Shown here one piece after another: positions 14,616 to 21,723 of a stretch of 23,679 nt of DNA. Under the pieces are notes generated by a model, which did not search any database, was not told the origin of the DNA, and was given only the letters and a program-made list of their open reading frames with translations. Each line of letters starts with the position of its first letter. Position 1 is the stretch's first letter. This DNA is from DAIOGN01 sp036745245 (GTDB lineage Bacteria; Zixibacteria; MSB-5A5; JAUVRN01), in NCBI GenBank assembly GCA_036745245.1, contig DAIOGN010000038.1, positions 1 through 23,679 on the forward strand, read 5' to 3'. Made by a program: the position numbers and the translations under genes.

Positions 14616-15755
14616 TCAGTCGGACAGCCGCAGCGGCATAATCAGACAGAGATAGTCTTCATCCTTTTCGGGATTCGCCGCGGTCTCCACTTCATCCTCC
14701 GGGCGCATCACGGCCGCGGAGGCGTTGGAGTTGAGGTCGAGTCGCACCCGCGGGGTGTCCATCTGCTTGAGGATGTCGAGCATGTAGTTGGCGTTGTAGC
14801 CCGCATCCAGAGGATCGCCCTTGTAGTCGGCATCGAGCGTTTCCTTGGCCTCCGCGCCCAGGTCGGCGTTGGCCGAACGCAGTTCCACGCCGCCGGACTT
14901 AAAGGAGAACCGCACCTGGTGCGTGAGCGAATTCGACAGAATCGACACCCGTCGCACCGTGCCGAACAGGTCCCCGGTCTTCACGGAAAGATTCTTGGTG
15001 GCATCCGAGGGAATCACCTGGCGGTAGTTCGGGTAGGGGCCCTCGATCAAGCGCGAAGTGAGCACCATACGGCCGAGGTCGAAGATGACATGGCTTTCTC
15101 CAAACACCACGCCAATCTCCTGGTCGTCCTTGGCATACTTCAGAACCATCTCCAGGATCTTGGGCGGGATGATCAAGTCGCCTCCCTGACCCGAGAGCTT
15201 GGTGTTGGGGCGCTCGATCTTGGCCATCCGATGGCCGTCGGTGGCCACCATCACCATGGCATCGCCGTGAGTTTCCCAGAGCACGCCGTTCAAGGCCGGC
15301 CTGGTCTCGTCGCGCGATACTGCAAAGATGGTTTTGCGGATCATGCGCAACAAATCGCCCGCCGGCAAACGAATGGCCTTCTTGAGATTGATCTCCGGCA
15401 GGCCGGGATACTCCTCGGCCGGCGTACCGGCGATGATGTGGTGCCCGTGCGCGAACCGCAGCTCCAGCCGGCCGCCGATCACCTCGAATGCAATATTCCC
15501 TTCGGGAAGTTCACGGACGAGTTCGGCCAGAGTGCGGGCTGGAACCGTGATGGCTCCCCCCTTGTCGACCGACACCTCCACATCCGCGGACAGCGAGAGA
15601 TCCAGATCGGTAGCCGCCAGCTTGAGGCGCCTCTTCACCTGATCCGCCTCGAGATGAACATGGGAGAGGATGGGCAAGGTGGACTTGGCCGGTACCACGG
15701 AGAGCACCGGTGAAAGAGCATCGGCCAGCTGGGCACGTGTACACTGAAACTTCAT
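14616..15755 (-). CDS. dnaN: DNA polymerase III beta subunit (sliding clamp)
   Basis: The 379-residue clamp is full length. It dimerises around DNA and tethers the replicative polymerase; it also binds many repair proteins. Family blocks seen are the N-terminal MKFQCTRAQLADALSPVLSVVPAKSTLPILSHV, RPALNGVLWE, VATDGHRMA, LIEGPYPNYRQVIP, RVSILSN and the C-terminal YLCLIMPLRL, which forms part of the peptide-binding pocket. The start ATG at 15755 has a GAGG ribosome binding site about six bases upstream. It follows dnaA on the same strand after a 270-bp gap that is AT-rich next to dnaN, so it may have its own promoter there. Confidence 0.97.
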   Translation of the reverse strand: MKFQCTRAQLADALSPVLSVVPAKSTLPILSHVHLEADQVKRRLKLAATDLDLSLSADVEVSVDKGGAITVPARTLAELVRELPEGNIAFEVIGGRLELRFAHGHHIIAGTPAEEYPGLPEINLKKAIRLPAGDLLRMIRKTIFAVSRDETRPALNGVLWETHGDAMVMVATDGHRMAKIERPNTKLSGQGGDLIIPPKILEMVLKYAKDDQEIGVVFGESHVIFDLGRMVLTSRLIEGPYPNYRQVIPSDATKNLSVKTGDLFGTVRRVSILSNSLTHQVRFSFKSGGVELRSANADLGAEAKETLDADYKGDPLDAGYNANYMLDILKQMDTPRVRLDLNSNASAAVMRPEDEVETAANPEKDEDYLCLIMPLRLSD

Positions 15756-16025
15756 GTGGACCTCATCTCTGCGTTCTGCACAGGTAAATGCTTTTCATAA
15801 TCATCCAATTAAATCTATATCAATCATCATAAGGCCTGTGGGGATGTGATGATGTCACAATCACTCCGGAATCATCCTGTCCCCCAGCAGCTTGGCCACT
15901 GAAGAGGGTCCACAGACCACGTCGACAACATCTTGAAAACACACTCCCGAAGTGGACAACATCCCTTCCACGGGACCTGTCCAGAGGAATCCCAGGGTCC
16001 CCACAGGCGTCCGTGGATACCCCGA
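15756..16025. other. dnaA-dnaN intergenic region: candidate DNA-unwinding element of oriC
   Basis: Bases 15785-15832 are only about 21% G+C in a GC-rich locus, the most AT-rich block noticed in the window. Next to it are imperfect DnaA-box-like sites: a GTGGATA near 16012 (GTATCCACG on the other strand), an AAGTGGACAA near 15950 (TTGTCCACT on the other strand) and a GTCCACAG near 15909. ATCATC/GATGATG motifs recur near 15800, 15821, 15849 and 15871. The layout resembles bipartite origins in which the melting region lies between dnaA and dnaN and a box cluster lies on the far side of dnaA. Function is inferred. Confidence 0.5.
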
Positions 16026-17582
16026 TCAGCTATACAGTTTACTCACGATCTGGTCAATATGCTGCTTGAAACCAGGGTCGGCCTTCATGCGTTCGGACAC
16101 CTGAGCGCAGGCATGGATCACCGTGGAGTGATCGCGGCCGCCGAACTTCGCACCGATCGACTTGAGAGGCGAGCCCACAAGCTCCCGGGCCAGATGCATG
16201 GCCACCTGGCGCGCGGTCACGATCTCCTGGGTCTTCTTCTTCATCCACATCGACTCCAGCGGCAGCCCGAAATGCTCGGAGGTGACCTTCTGGATGGTCT
16301 CAATCGTGAGCGGAGGGCGCCTGGCATCCAGGGTGTCCTGGAGCACTTCGCGGGTGCGTTCCAGTGTCACGTCCTTGCCACACAGTGACGCCACCGCCAG
16401 AAGCCTGACCAGCGATCCCTCCAGCTCACGAATATTCGACGTAATGTGATCGGCGATGTAGTGCAGACATTCCTCGGGAACGTCGATCTGCTCGTTTTCC
16501 ACTTTCTTCTTGAGAATGGCGATACGCGTTTCGAGGTCGGGCGGCTGAATGTCGGTGACCAGTCCAGCCCCGAAGCGCGACAAGAGCCGCTCCTCCAGGC
16601 CCGAGATCTCCTTGGGGGGCCGGTCGGAGGTGAGCACGATACGCCGGCCGTTCTGGTACAAGTCGTTGAACGTGTGGAAGAACTGGGCCTGGGTGGACTC
16701 TTTGCCGGCGAAAAACTGAATGTCGTCAACGATCAGGAGATCCACAGTTCTGTAGCGCTGGGTAAACTCGTGGGTGTTGCCGGCCGAGAGCGAGGTGATG
16801 AAGTCGTTGGTGAACTTTTCGCTCGTGGCGTACACGACCCTCGCCCGCGGATTGAGCTCGAGGACCAGGTGGCCGATGGCCTGCGCGAGGTGAGTCTTTC
16901 CGAGCCCCACTTTGCCATACATGTACAGGGGGTTGAATTTCGAGGTTCCCCCCGACTCGGCCACGGACAGGGCGGCTGCGTGCGCAAACTGGTTGGACTC
17001 GCCCACCACGAACGTGTCGAACGTGTAGCGATCCGACAGGGGCAGTCCCACAGCGGGCCGTTGCTGGCCTGGCGCCAGTGTGGTTGTGGCCGCATGCGGC
17101 GGTCCACCAGGGCGTTGCTGGCCTGGCGCCAGAGTGGTGGTGGTCACGGGCGGCGGCCCACCCCGATGTCCGTTTCCTCCGCCGTTGGAGGGCGGTACGA
17201 CCACGCGGTGGGCGTCGGCGAGTGGAGCCACGGCCACAGGCTCAGCCTCGTTCATATCCACATCGAGAGAAAGCTGGGATTCGTCCCCCCGGGCCGGTGC
17301 GGTCTTTGCGCCGCGCTGGTCGCGCGCTCTCAAGACGTAGGAGGCGTCGGGCGCTACCCGCTCACGCACCGCCTCCGTGAGCAGGCTCTGAAAGTGCTCC
17401 TGGATCCAATCCACTGCAAACTGGTTGGCCACTTCGAGCACCAGCTGACTGCCCTCGAAGCCAACAGGTTTAACTGGTTGAAACCAGGTGTGATACGTCT
17501 GTTTCTTGACTCTCGGAGAGATGAGCGAAAGACAGTCCAGCCAAGCTCGTTTTGCCGATCCGTGGACGGCGACATTCTCCAT
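16026..17582 (-). CDS. dnaA: chromosomal replication initiator protein DnaA
   Basis: A 518-residue AAA+ initiator that binds DnaA boxes and melts the origin. The N-terminal domain I (about 8-85: AWLDCLSLISPRVKKQTYHTWFQPVKP) is followed by a long, proline-rich, low-complexity domain II (about 90-180). Domain III carries Walker A GKVGLGKTHL (223-232), Walker B LLIVDDIQFF (282-291), sensor region IVLTSDRPPKEI and arginine finger region ERLLSRFGAGLV. Domain IV has the DNA-binding signature GRDHSTVIHA (482-491). ATG 17582 is chosen because AAGGGAG lies about 11 bases upstream and the sequence from there matches DnaA N-termini; the frame stays open to 17693 but those residues look non-coding. Domain II holds a duplicated TTTLAPGQQRP motif. 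Likely autoregulated through the DnaA boxes just upstream. Confidence 0.97.
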   Translation of the reverse strand: MENVAVHGSAKRAWLDCLSLISPRVKKQTYHTWFQPVKPVGFEGSQLVLEVANQFAVDWIQEHFQSLLTEAVRERVAPDASYVLRARDQRGAKTAPARGDESQLSLDVDMNEAEPVAVAPLADAHRVVVPPSNGGGNGHRGGPPPVTTTTLAPGQQRPGGPPHAATTTLAPGQQRPAVGLPLSDRYTFDTFVVGESNQFAHAAALSVAESGGTSKFNPLYMYGKVGLGKTHLAQAIGHLVLELNPRARVVYATSEKFTNDFITSLSAGNTHEFTQRYRTVDLLIVDDIQFFAGKESTQAQFFHTFNDLYQNGRRIVLTSDRPPKEISGLEERLLSRFGAGLVTDIQPPDLETRIAILKKKVENEQIDVPEECLHYIADHITSNIRELEGSLVRLLAVASLCGKDVTLERTREVLQDTLDARRPPLTIETIQKVTSEHFGLPLESMWMKKKTQEIVTARQVAMHLARELVGSPLKSIGAKFGGRDHSTVIHACAQVSERMKADPGFKQHIDQIVSKLYS

Positions 17583-18167
17583 TGGTACAATACTCCCTTC
17601 CTGGGACTCCACAACTTGTCCACACTTGCTTGAGGCTTGTAGATTGTTAAAGTTCAGAAGCTTAGAGAATCCGGAGGGCGCTGTCCCGAGCATTCATCCA
17701 CAGCTTCGCCGTGTTTTTGTGCGGTGCCATGTGATGATGCGACAGCGTCTTGCGAGTTCTCCACAGCCTGTCAACACGATGTGCACGTGTTGCTATGTTA
17801 ACCTGTTAGTGTACAGCAGGTTAGACGGGCATCAAGTAAACCCGGCCAGGCACCTTTGTCAAGGGGTGCCAGGATAATAATCCACACGCTGTGCATTCAG
17901 CCATGGAACGCAACGGGTTACATTCATATTACGAATCGCAGATTGCATGGCGCTTGGAATCAATCACTTACCGTTTCGCCACGCAAACGTTGCAGGAAGG
18001 GCGTCGACGTATCCACACCAAAAGCTGTGAGGCTCCCACAAGTTGCCACCATATGTTGAAACCTGGGAATTGTTTCTACACGCGTGCACGCGCGGTGCGA
18101 GACTGTTGACTGTTCTCGAACGCAAACGTTAACCTGCTGATATTAAAGACGTTCCGAATCGGCAAAC
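17583..18167. other. candidate oriC / dnaA promoter region with DnaA boxes
   Basis: This is a 585-bp gene-free stretch between divergent dnaA and the reductoisomerase-like gene. It carries five sites differing by one base from TTATCCACA, all in the same orientation: 17616-17624 (TTGTCCACA), 17694-17702 (TCATCCACA), 17757-17765 (TTCTCCACA), 17878-17886 (TAATCCACA) and 18009-18017 (GTATCCACA). It also has two small palindromes (17772-17778 with 17786-17792; 17799-17805 with 17817-17823), a GGCACC/GGTGCC hairpin (17849-17870), and direct repeats ACGCAAACGTT (17981-17991, 18120-18130) and GTTAACCTG (17797-17805, 18128-18136). Box density and position next to dnaA support an origin and an autoregulated dnaA promoter. 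Confidence 0.7.
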
Positions 18168-19103
18168 ATGACCGGTCAAAAAACAGCAATCATCGGCTTC
18201 GGAAGTCAGGGTCGCGCCTGGGCGCGGAGGCTGTCACGGAGCCGCTTTCGACTCGTTGTTGGACTTCGTCCCGGGAGCAAGTCCCGGCGCGAGGCGCGCA
18301 AGCTGGGCTACGAAGTGGACACGCCCGAACAGGCAGTGAAGGGGAGCGCGGTCGTTGCACTCCTGGTTCCCGACCAGGCGGGGCGAAAAGTCTTCATGAA
18401 CTTGAAGCGGCACATGCAGCCGGATTGCCTCGTTGTATTCGCCGCAGGCTATCCATTGGTCTTCCCCACCCCCTTGAAGGCGGAACAGGATGTGGTACTG
18501 GTGGCGCCACACGGACCCGGGAGCGATCTCGAGGCCGGCGGGCGAATGTCGGCGTTTCTGGCTGTGGCCCGAGACCAGACGGGCAGGGCGGGCTCCCGTG
18601 CCCGCACCCTGGCACGCAGGCTTGGACTTTCGCCACTCTACGACACCACGCCCAGGCTGGAGGCGCTGGGCGATCTGTTCGGCGAGCAGGCGCTCCTGTG
18701 CGGCGGCCTTCTGGGCCTGACGGCGCAGGTTTCGCGCATCATGATTCGAGGCGGCGTTCCGCCCGCGCACGCCTGGCTCGAAACGGTGGGACAACTCGAG
18801 CGGCTCACAGGGCTGCTTGCTCGAGGCGGCGTGGAGAAATTCTGGCGGGAGATTTCGGACTGTGCCGCGGCCGGTTCGGCGGCCGCTACCCCGAAACTCT
18901 TCGGACCCGCCTTCGAGCGAGCGCTCAAAGGGCTGTGGAAAGACATCGAGTCGGGGCGATTCTCCCGGGGCTTTGAACGATCGGGCCGACCCCGCGCCAT
19001 GCCCCCGCTCTGGAGAGTGCTGGCGGAGATGGAATCGGCACGCCGGCCCAAAACAAAAAAGGGCGGCCGTGCTGGCCGCCCTGTGAAGAAGCCAAAGAGC
19101 TGA
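18168..19103 (+). CDS. ketol-acid reductoisomerase-like protein (divergent IlvC paralogue)
   Basis: A 311-residue protein with the IlvC fold. The NADPH-binding AIIGFGSQGRAWA lies at 7-19, followed by VVGLRPGSKS (30-39), LLVPDQ, VAPHGPG (112-118), DLFGEQALLCGG (169-180) and ISDCAAAG (229-236). True IlvC makes the dihydroxy acid precursors of valine and isoleucine. Here several catalytic positions differ: the FAHG histidine is Ala93, the KGPG lysine is His115, and the second glutamate of the ExxxE metal pair (Glu205, Gln209) is Gln. Asp169, Glu173 and Ser230 are kept. It is therefore probably not a standard reductoisomerase; it may act on another substrate or have lost catalysis. The basic C-terminal tail (KTKKGGRAGRPVKKPKS) is encoded by DNA that also forms a terminator for the opposite strand. 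No strong ribosome binding site precedes the ATG. No other ilv genes are nearby. Confidence 0.78.
   Translation: MTGQKTAIIGFGSQGRAWARRLSRSRFRLVVGLRPGSKSRREARKLGYEVDTPEQAVKGSAVVALLVPDQAGRKVFMNLKRHMQPDCLVVFAAGYPLVFPTPLKAEQDVVLVAPHGPGSDLEAGGRMSAFLAVARDQTGRAGSRARTLARRLGLSPLYDTTPRLEALGDLFGEQALLCGGLLGLTAQVSRIMIRGGVPPAHAWLETVGQLERLTGLLARGGVEKFWREISDCAAAGSAAATPKLFGPAFERALKGLWKDIESGRFSRGFERSGRPRAMPPLWRVLAEMESARRPKTKKGGRAGRPVKKPKS
19050..19081 (-). terminator. Rho-independent terminator for the leftward lipoprotein gene
   Basis: A perfect 8-bp stem, GGGCGGCC (19061-19068) with GGCCGCCC (19074-19081), encloses a 5-base loop and is followed, on the minus strand, by a T-rich run (19050-19060). It lies 25 bases past the stop of the minus-strand lipoprotein gene and inside the 3' end of the convergent reductoisomerase-like gene. 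Confidence 0.82.
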
Positions 19104-19106
19104 CGC

Positions 19107-20033
19107 TTACTGCGGGTTGCCGCTCGACGTGACGACGTACGGCAGGGCCCAGATGATGGCGTCGTAGGTGGCGCCCAGTTCGATCACATCCGGGGCGATC
19201 GCATCGATCACGAAATGTCGCCTCGTCTGCGCCGTGGAGAGCGAAGACGGCGTCACCAGAGCATCGCTGTAGAACCCGAGATCCTGATTGGCCATCTCCA
19301 CGCGCACGGCCTGGTCATCGGACCAGTCATGACGGAACAGCCGGTTGGTGCCCGAGCCCGACTGCACCATGAGATACACCTGTTCGTCCTCTTCGACCGT
19401 GACGCGGTTGGCGGGATCGTACAGCGCCATGAAGTTCTGGCTGTCGAAGGTGCGATCCGCGCTCGTGGCGGGATTCACATGCAGCGACGCGAGGTCCAGG
19501 TCCGTGGACTCGGGACCGCCGAGAATGTTGGAAATCTCGGTGCTCCGCCAGCCACGATTGGGCGAGCTGGCCGAAAACCATTGCTCGAAGGTGGCGTATT
19601 GGGTAAAGACGTCGGTGATCGGCTGCGACGCGCGGGTGTAGTCACCGGTGGAATCGCGGCGCACGATGTGCAGGAAGCCCGAAAACGTACTGCGAACCGT
19701 CACGTCCGACCAGGGATAGGTATGGTCCTGATCGACCGGGTGCGTGTTCACCGTGACCTGCCGGCTGGCGCTTGTGTACTGCCGCCACCAGAAACGCGCC
19801 TCAGGCGCCGCGGCGCCGGACGCCCCGGACACAGCCGTTGCTGTCGTGTCGGGAACGGTATGCGAAACGACGTCGTGCTGGAACTCCGCCGCCTGGTTGA
19901 CCAGGTCCGTTACGGCCTGCTGATCGGGTGTTAGGCCTGCTTCATTGACGACCTTGGCTTCGTCGGAGCATCCCACGAACGCAGCGATCAGCGCTACCAG
20001 TCCGAGGACGATGAAGACTCGAAGGGTGCGCAT
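19107..20033 (-). CDS. putative lipoprotein of unknown function
   Basis: A 308-residue exported protein. The ATG at 20033 is set by AGGAGG eight bases upstream. The signal peptide MRTLRVFIVLGLVALIAAFVG ends at Cys22, a plausible lipoprotein site, and is followed by an acidic mature start (SDEAKVVNEAG). The rest looks beta-rich, with WWRQYTSASRQVTVNTHPVDQDHTYPW, STFSGFLHIVRRD and EDEQVYLMVQSGSGTNRLFRHDW; no named domain is recognised. The gene is transcribed leftward, ends 3 bases from the convergent reductoisomerase-like gene and is followed by a strong terminator. Its start codon abuts that of the rightward TPR-like gene, so the two may share a short bidirectional control region. Confidence 0.82.
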   Translation of the reverse strand: MRTLRVFIVLGLVALIAAFVGCSDEAKVVNEAGLTPDQQAVTDLVNQAAEFQHDVVSHTVPDTTATAVSGASGAAAPEARFWWRQYTSASRQVTVNTHPVDQDHTYPWSDVTVRSTFSGFLHIVRRDSTGDYTRASQPITDVFTQYATFEQWFSASSPNRGWRSTEISNILGGPESTDLDLASLHVNPATSADRTFDSQNFMALYDPANRVTVEEDEQVYLMVQSGSGTNRLFRHDWSDDQAVRVEMANQDLGFYSDALVTPSSLSTAQTRRHFVIDAIAPDVIELGATYDAIIWALPYVVTSSGNPQ

Positions 20034-21249
20034 GGGTAAGCCTCCTTGCATGGTTCTTTCGATTCCCCCCATTGGAAGTATCGGTGCGGTGTGGTTGTGT
20101 CTGTTGCTCGCGACGGCCGATTCGGGTGCGCAATCTTGGGACACATCCGTTGCGGAGGGTGACCGGGTGCTTTCTTCGGCGGTGGCCAACGCCGAAAGTG
20201 TGGTGTCCACCGACGACAGTGTGGGACCCCCGCCAGAGGATTCCGTCACGTTTCGTGCGCTGCGCTATGCGCGCTTTCGAGATACGTTGACCGTGCCCGA
20301 TGTTCCGGAGCTGTTGAAGAGCCATTATGTAACGATCAGCGAAGGCGTGTATGCCAACGCGATCGAGGACTACCGTCACGCCGAGTCTCTCTTTGCGAGT
20401 CTGAGCGTGGTGGAGCCCCAGCATCCGATGGGTCCGCTCATGCAGGCCGCCACGCTCAACGTGGAGATGGTGGACAATGAACTGTATTCACGCGAGGAGG
20501 AGTTCTGGACTCTGCTGGACATCGCTGAGTCACGCGCGAAGTCCTGGCTGAAGTCGAAGCCAGAGGACGCATGGGCCCTGTGTTGTCTTGGCCATGTGTA
20601 CGGCTATCGTGCGGTCTGGGAGGGGCGGTTCGGGTCGTGGTTCGCGGCCCTGAAACGGGGGCTCAACGCGAGAGGAGCCTATGAGCGCGCGATTGAGGCG
20701 GACTCCACCTGCATGGATGTTTACATCGGCCTCGGCTCCTACCACTACTGGAAGTCGGCCAAGTCGGAGTTCATCAACTGGCTGCCGTTGGTGGTGAAGG
20801 ATGACAAGACCAAGGGAATCGCGGAAATGCACGTGGCGCTCGAGCGAGGGTGGCTGTCACGAGGCGCGGCGGCGGCGGGCCTGGCGGCCATTCACATGCA
20901 TCGGAAAATGTACGATTCGGCCCTGGCACTGGCGCGCGAGTGGCAGGCCGTGTACCCCGAAGGGAAGGCGTTTTTGTGGGGGCAGGCGTATGCGCTGTAC
21001 GCGATGGGTCGGGATTCGGAGGCGCTGGAGGTGTTTGATTCATTGAAGGCGCGGTTGCAGGCGGACTCCGGACAGGGTTGGTACAACTACATCGAAGTGG
21101 ACTTTCACCGCGCGGAGCTGTTCGAGCGCCTGGGCGATAGCGCGCGGGCGCGGTCCGTGCGGGATACGGTACTTTCGTATCCGGCCTCAGAGGCTGAGAT
21201 CAAGCGCCAGAAGGACAAGCTGAAGGCGGTGGCGAAGAAGCAGAAATAA
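20032..21249 (+). CDS. exported TPR-like protein
   Basis: About 405 residues. The start is uncertain: ATG 20032 has AAGGG about six bases upstream; ATG 20011 gives a better charged n-region (MKTRRVRMGK) but extends over the divergent gene; ATG 20050 gives a signal peptide without positive charge. All lead into IGSIGAVWLCLLLATADSGAQ, a secretion signal cleaved near GAQ. The mature protein is alpha-helical with degenerate tetratricopeptide-like repeats: YANAIEDYRHAESLFASLSVVEP, AWALCCLGHVYGYRAVWEGRFGSW, AYERAIEADSTCMDVYIGLGSYHYWKS, AAGLAAIHMHRKMYDSALALAREW, LWGQAYALYAMGRDSEALEVFDSL. It ends in a lysine-rich tail (DKLKAVAKKQK). It is likely a periplasmic or outer-membrane-associated scaffold; no catalytic motif is visible. 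A hairpin element follows the stop by one base. Confidence 0.8.
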   Translation: MGKPPCMVLSIPPIGSIGAVWLCLLLATADSGAQSWDTSVAEGDRVLSSAVANAESVVSTDDSVGPPPEDSVTFRALRYARFRDTLTVPDVPELLKSHYVTISEGVYANAIEDYRHAESLFASLSVVEPQHPMGPLMQAATLNVEMVDNELYSREEEFWTLLDIAESRAKSWLKSKPEDAWALCCLGHVYGYRAVWEGRFGSWFAALKRGLNARGAYERAIEADSTCMDVYIGLGSYHYWKSAKSEFINWLPLVVKDDKTKGIAEMHVALERGWLSRGAAAAGLAAIHMHRKMYDSALALAREWQAVYPEGKAFLWGQAYALYAMGRDSEALEVFDSLKARLQADSGQGWYNYIEVDFHRAELFERLGDSARARSVRDTVLSYPASEAEIKRQKDKLKAVAKKQK

Positions 21250-21250
21250 A

Positions 21251-21332
21251 TGGGGTCAGAGGCAAATTAATCGCGCGTGCGCCGACGGATGGGCGGCAGG
21301 CACCTGTCCGGATTAGTCTGCCACTGACTCCA
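21251..21332. repeat. imperfect palindromic (REP-like) element / bidirectional terminator
   Basis: The arms 21251-21271 and 21312-21332 are inverted repeats with 17 of 21 bases matching (TGGGGTCAGAGGCAAATTAA on the left). They enclose about 40 GC-rich bases including GGCACCTGTCC. The element fills the 86-bp gap between two convergent genes, one base after one stop codon and 3 bases before the other. Its GGGGTCAG start resembles the RAYT/REP-type elements but its sequence differs from the pair at 1.55 and 2.1 kb. Confidence 0.65.
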
Positions 21333-21335
21333 ATT

Positions 21336-21590
21336 TCAATCCTCCAGCCGCTCCAGCGCCACCTCGGTGTTTCCGTCCGGATCGAGCACCACGCGCACGA
21401 GACTCAGTGCCGAGAACCCATCACCGCGAGCCGTCTCCATGAGCGCGCGCACGAGCCAGGCGCGGCAGCACACCTGGCAGTCTTCTTCGTACTCCTGGCG
21501 TGTGGCGCCTCCCCAGTCGAGCGCGATCACGTTGGGCTGCCCGCAGTAGGGGCAGATCACGGTGGTTTCGTCGTCCATGGCTTCAGTCAT
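21336..21590 (-). CDS. CPXCG-motif cysteine-rich protein
   Basis: An 84-residue protein with ICPYCGQPNVIALDWGG near the N-terminus and YEEDCQVCCRAWLV in the middle, the two cysteine pairs (CPYCG and CQVC) of the small CPXCG-motif cysteine-rich family. The cysteines probably bind one zinc ion. The family is widespread but its role is not known. The start is either ATG 21590 (used here) or ATG 21578 (MDDETTVICPYCG); neither has a clear ribosome binding site. It is transcribed toward the palindromic element at 21251-21332 and away from the ABC transporter genes. Confidence 0.87.
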   Translation of the reverse strand: MTEAMDDETTVICPYCGQPNVIALDWGGATRQEYEEDCQVCCRAWLVRALMETARGDGFSALSLVRVVLDPDGNTEVALERLED

Positions 21591-21723
21591 AAACTAGAGT
21601 CCACCCCGGCGTCTGCGCTTGTGCTTTTCGCGGTCGCCTCAGATTGGCGCCGCGGGATCGGGCGCCCGTGAGGTGCCACACTCTGCGCTCAACTTTCGGC
21701 AGCGAGCGACGTAACTACTCCTC

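Noticed and set aside
14592..15713. Long plus-strand open frame (about 373 codons)
   Set aside because: Antisense shadow of dnaN; the minus-strand reading is a perfect clamp.
16446..17633. Long plus-strand open frame (about 395 codons)
   Set aside because: It is antisense to dnaA and owes its length to codon bias on the other strand; its reading matches no family.
17583..18167. Small open frames of 67-123 codons upstream of dnaA
   Set aside because: They lie in the box-rich origin region, match no family and lack ribosome binding sites; rpmH, often found here, is not present.
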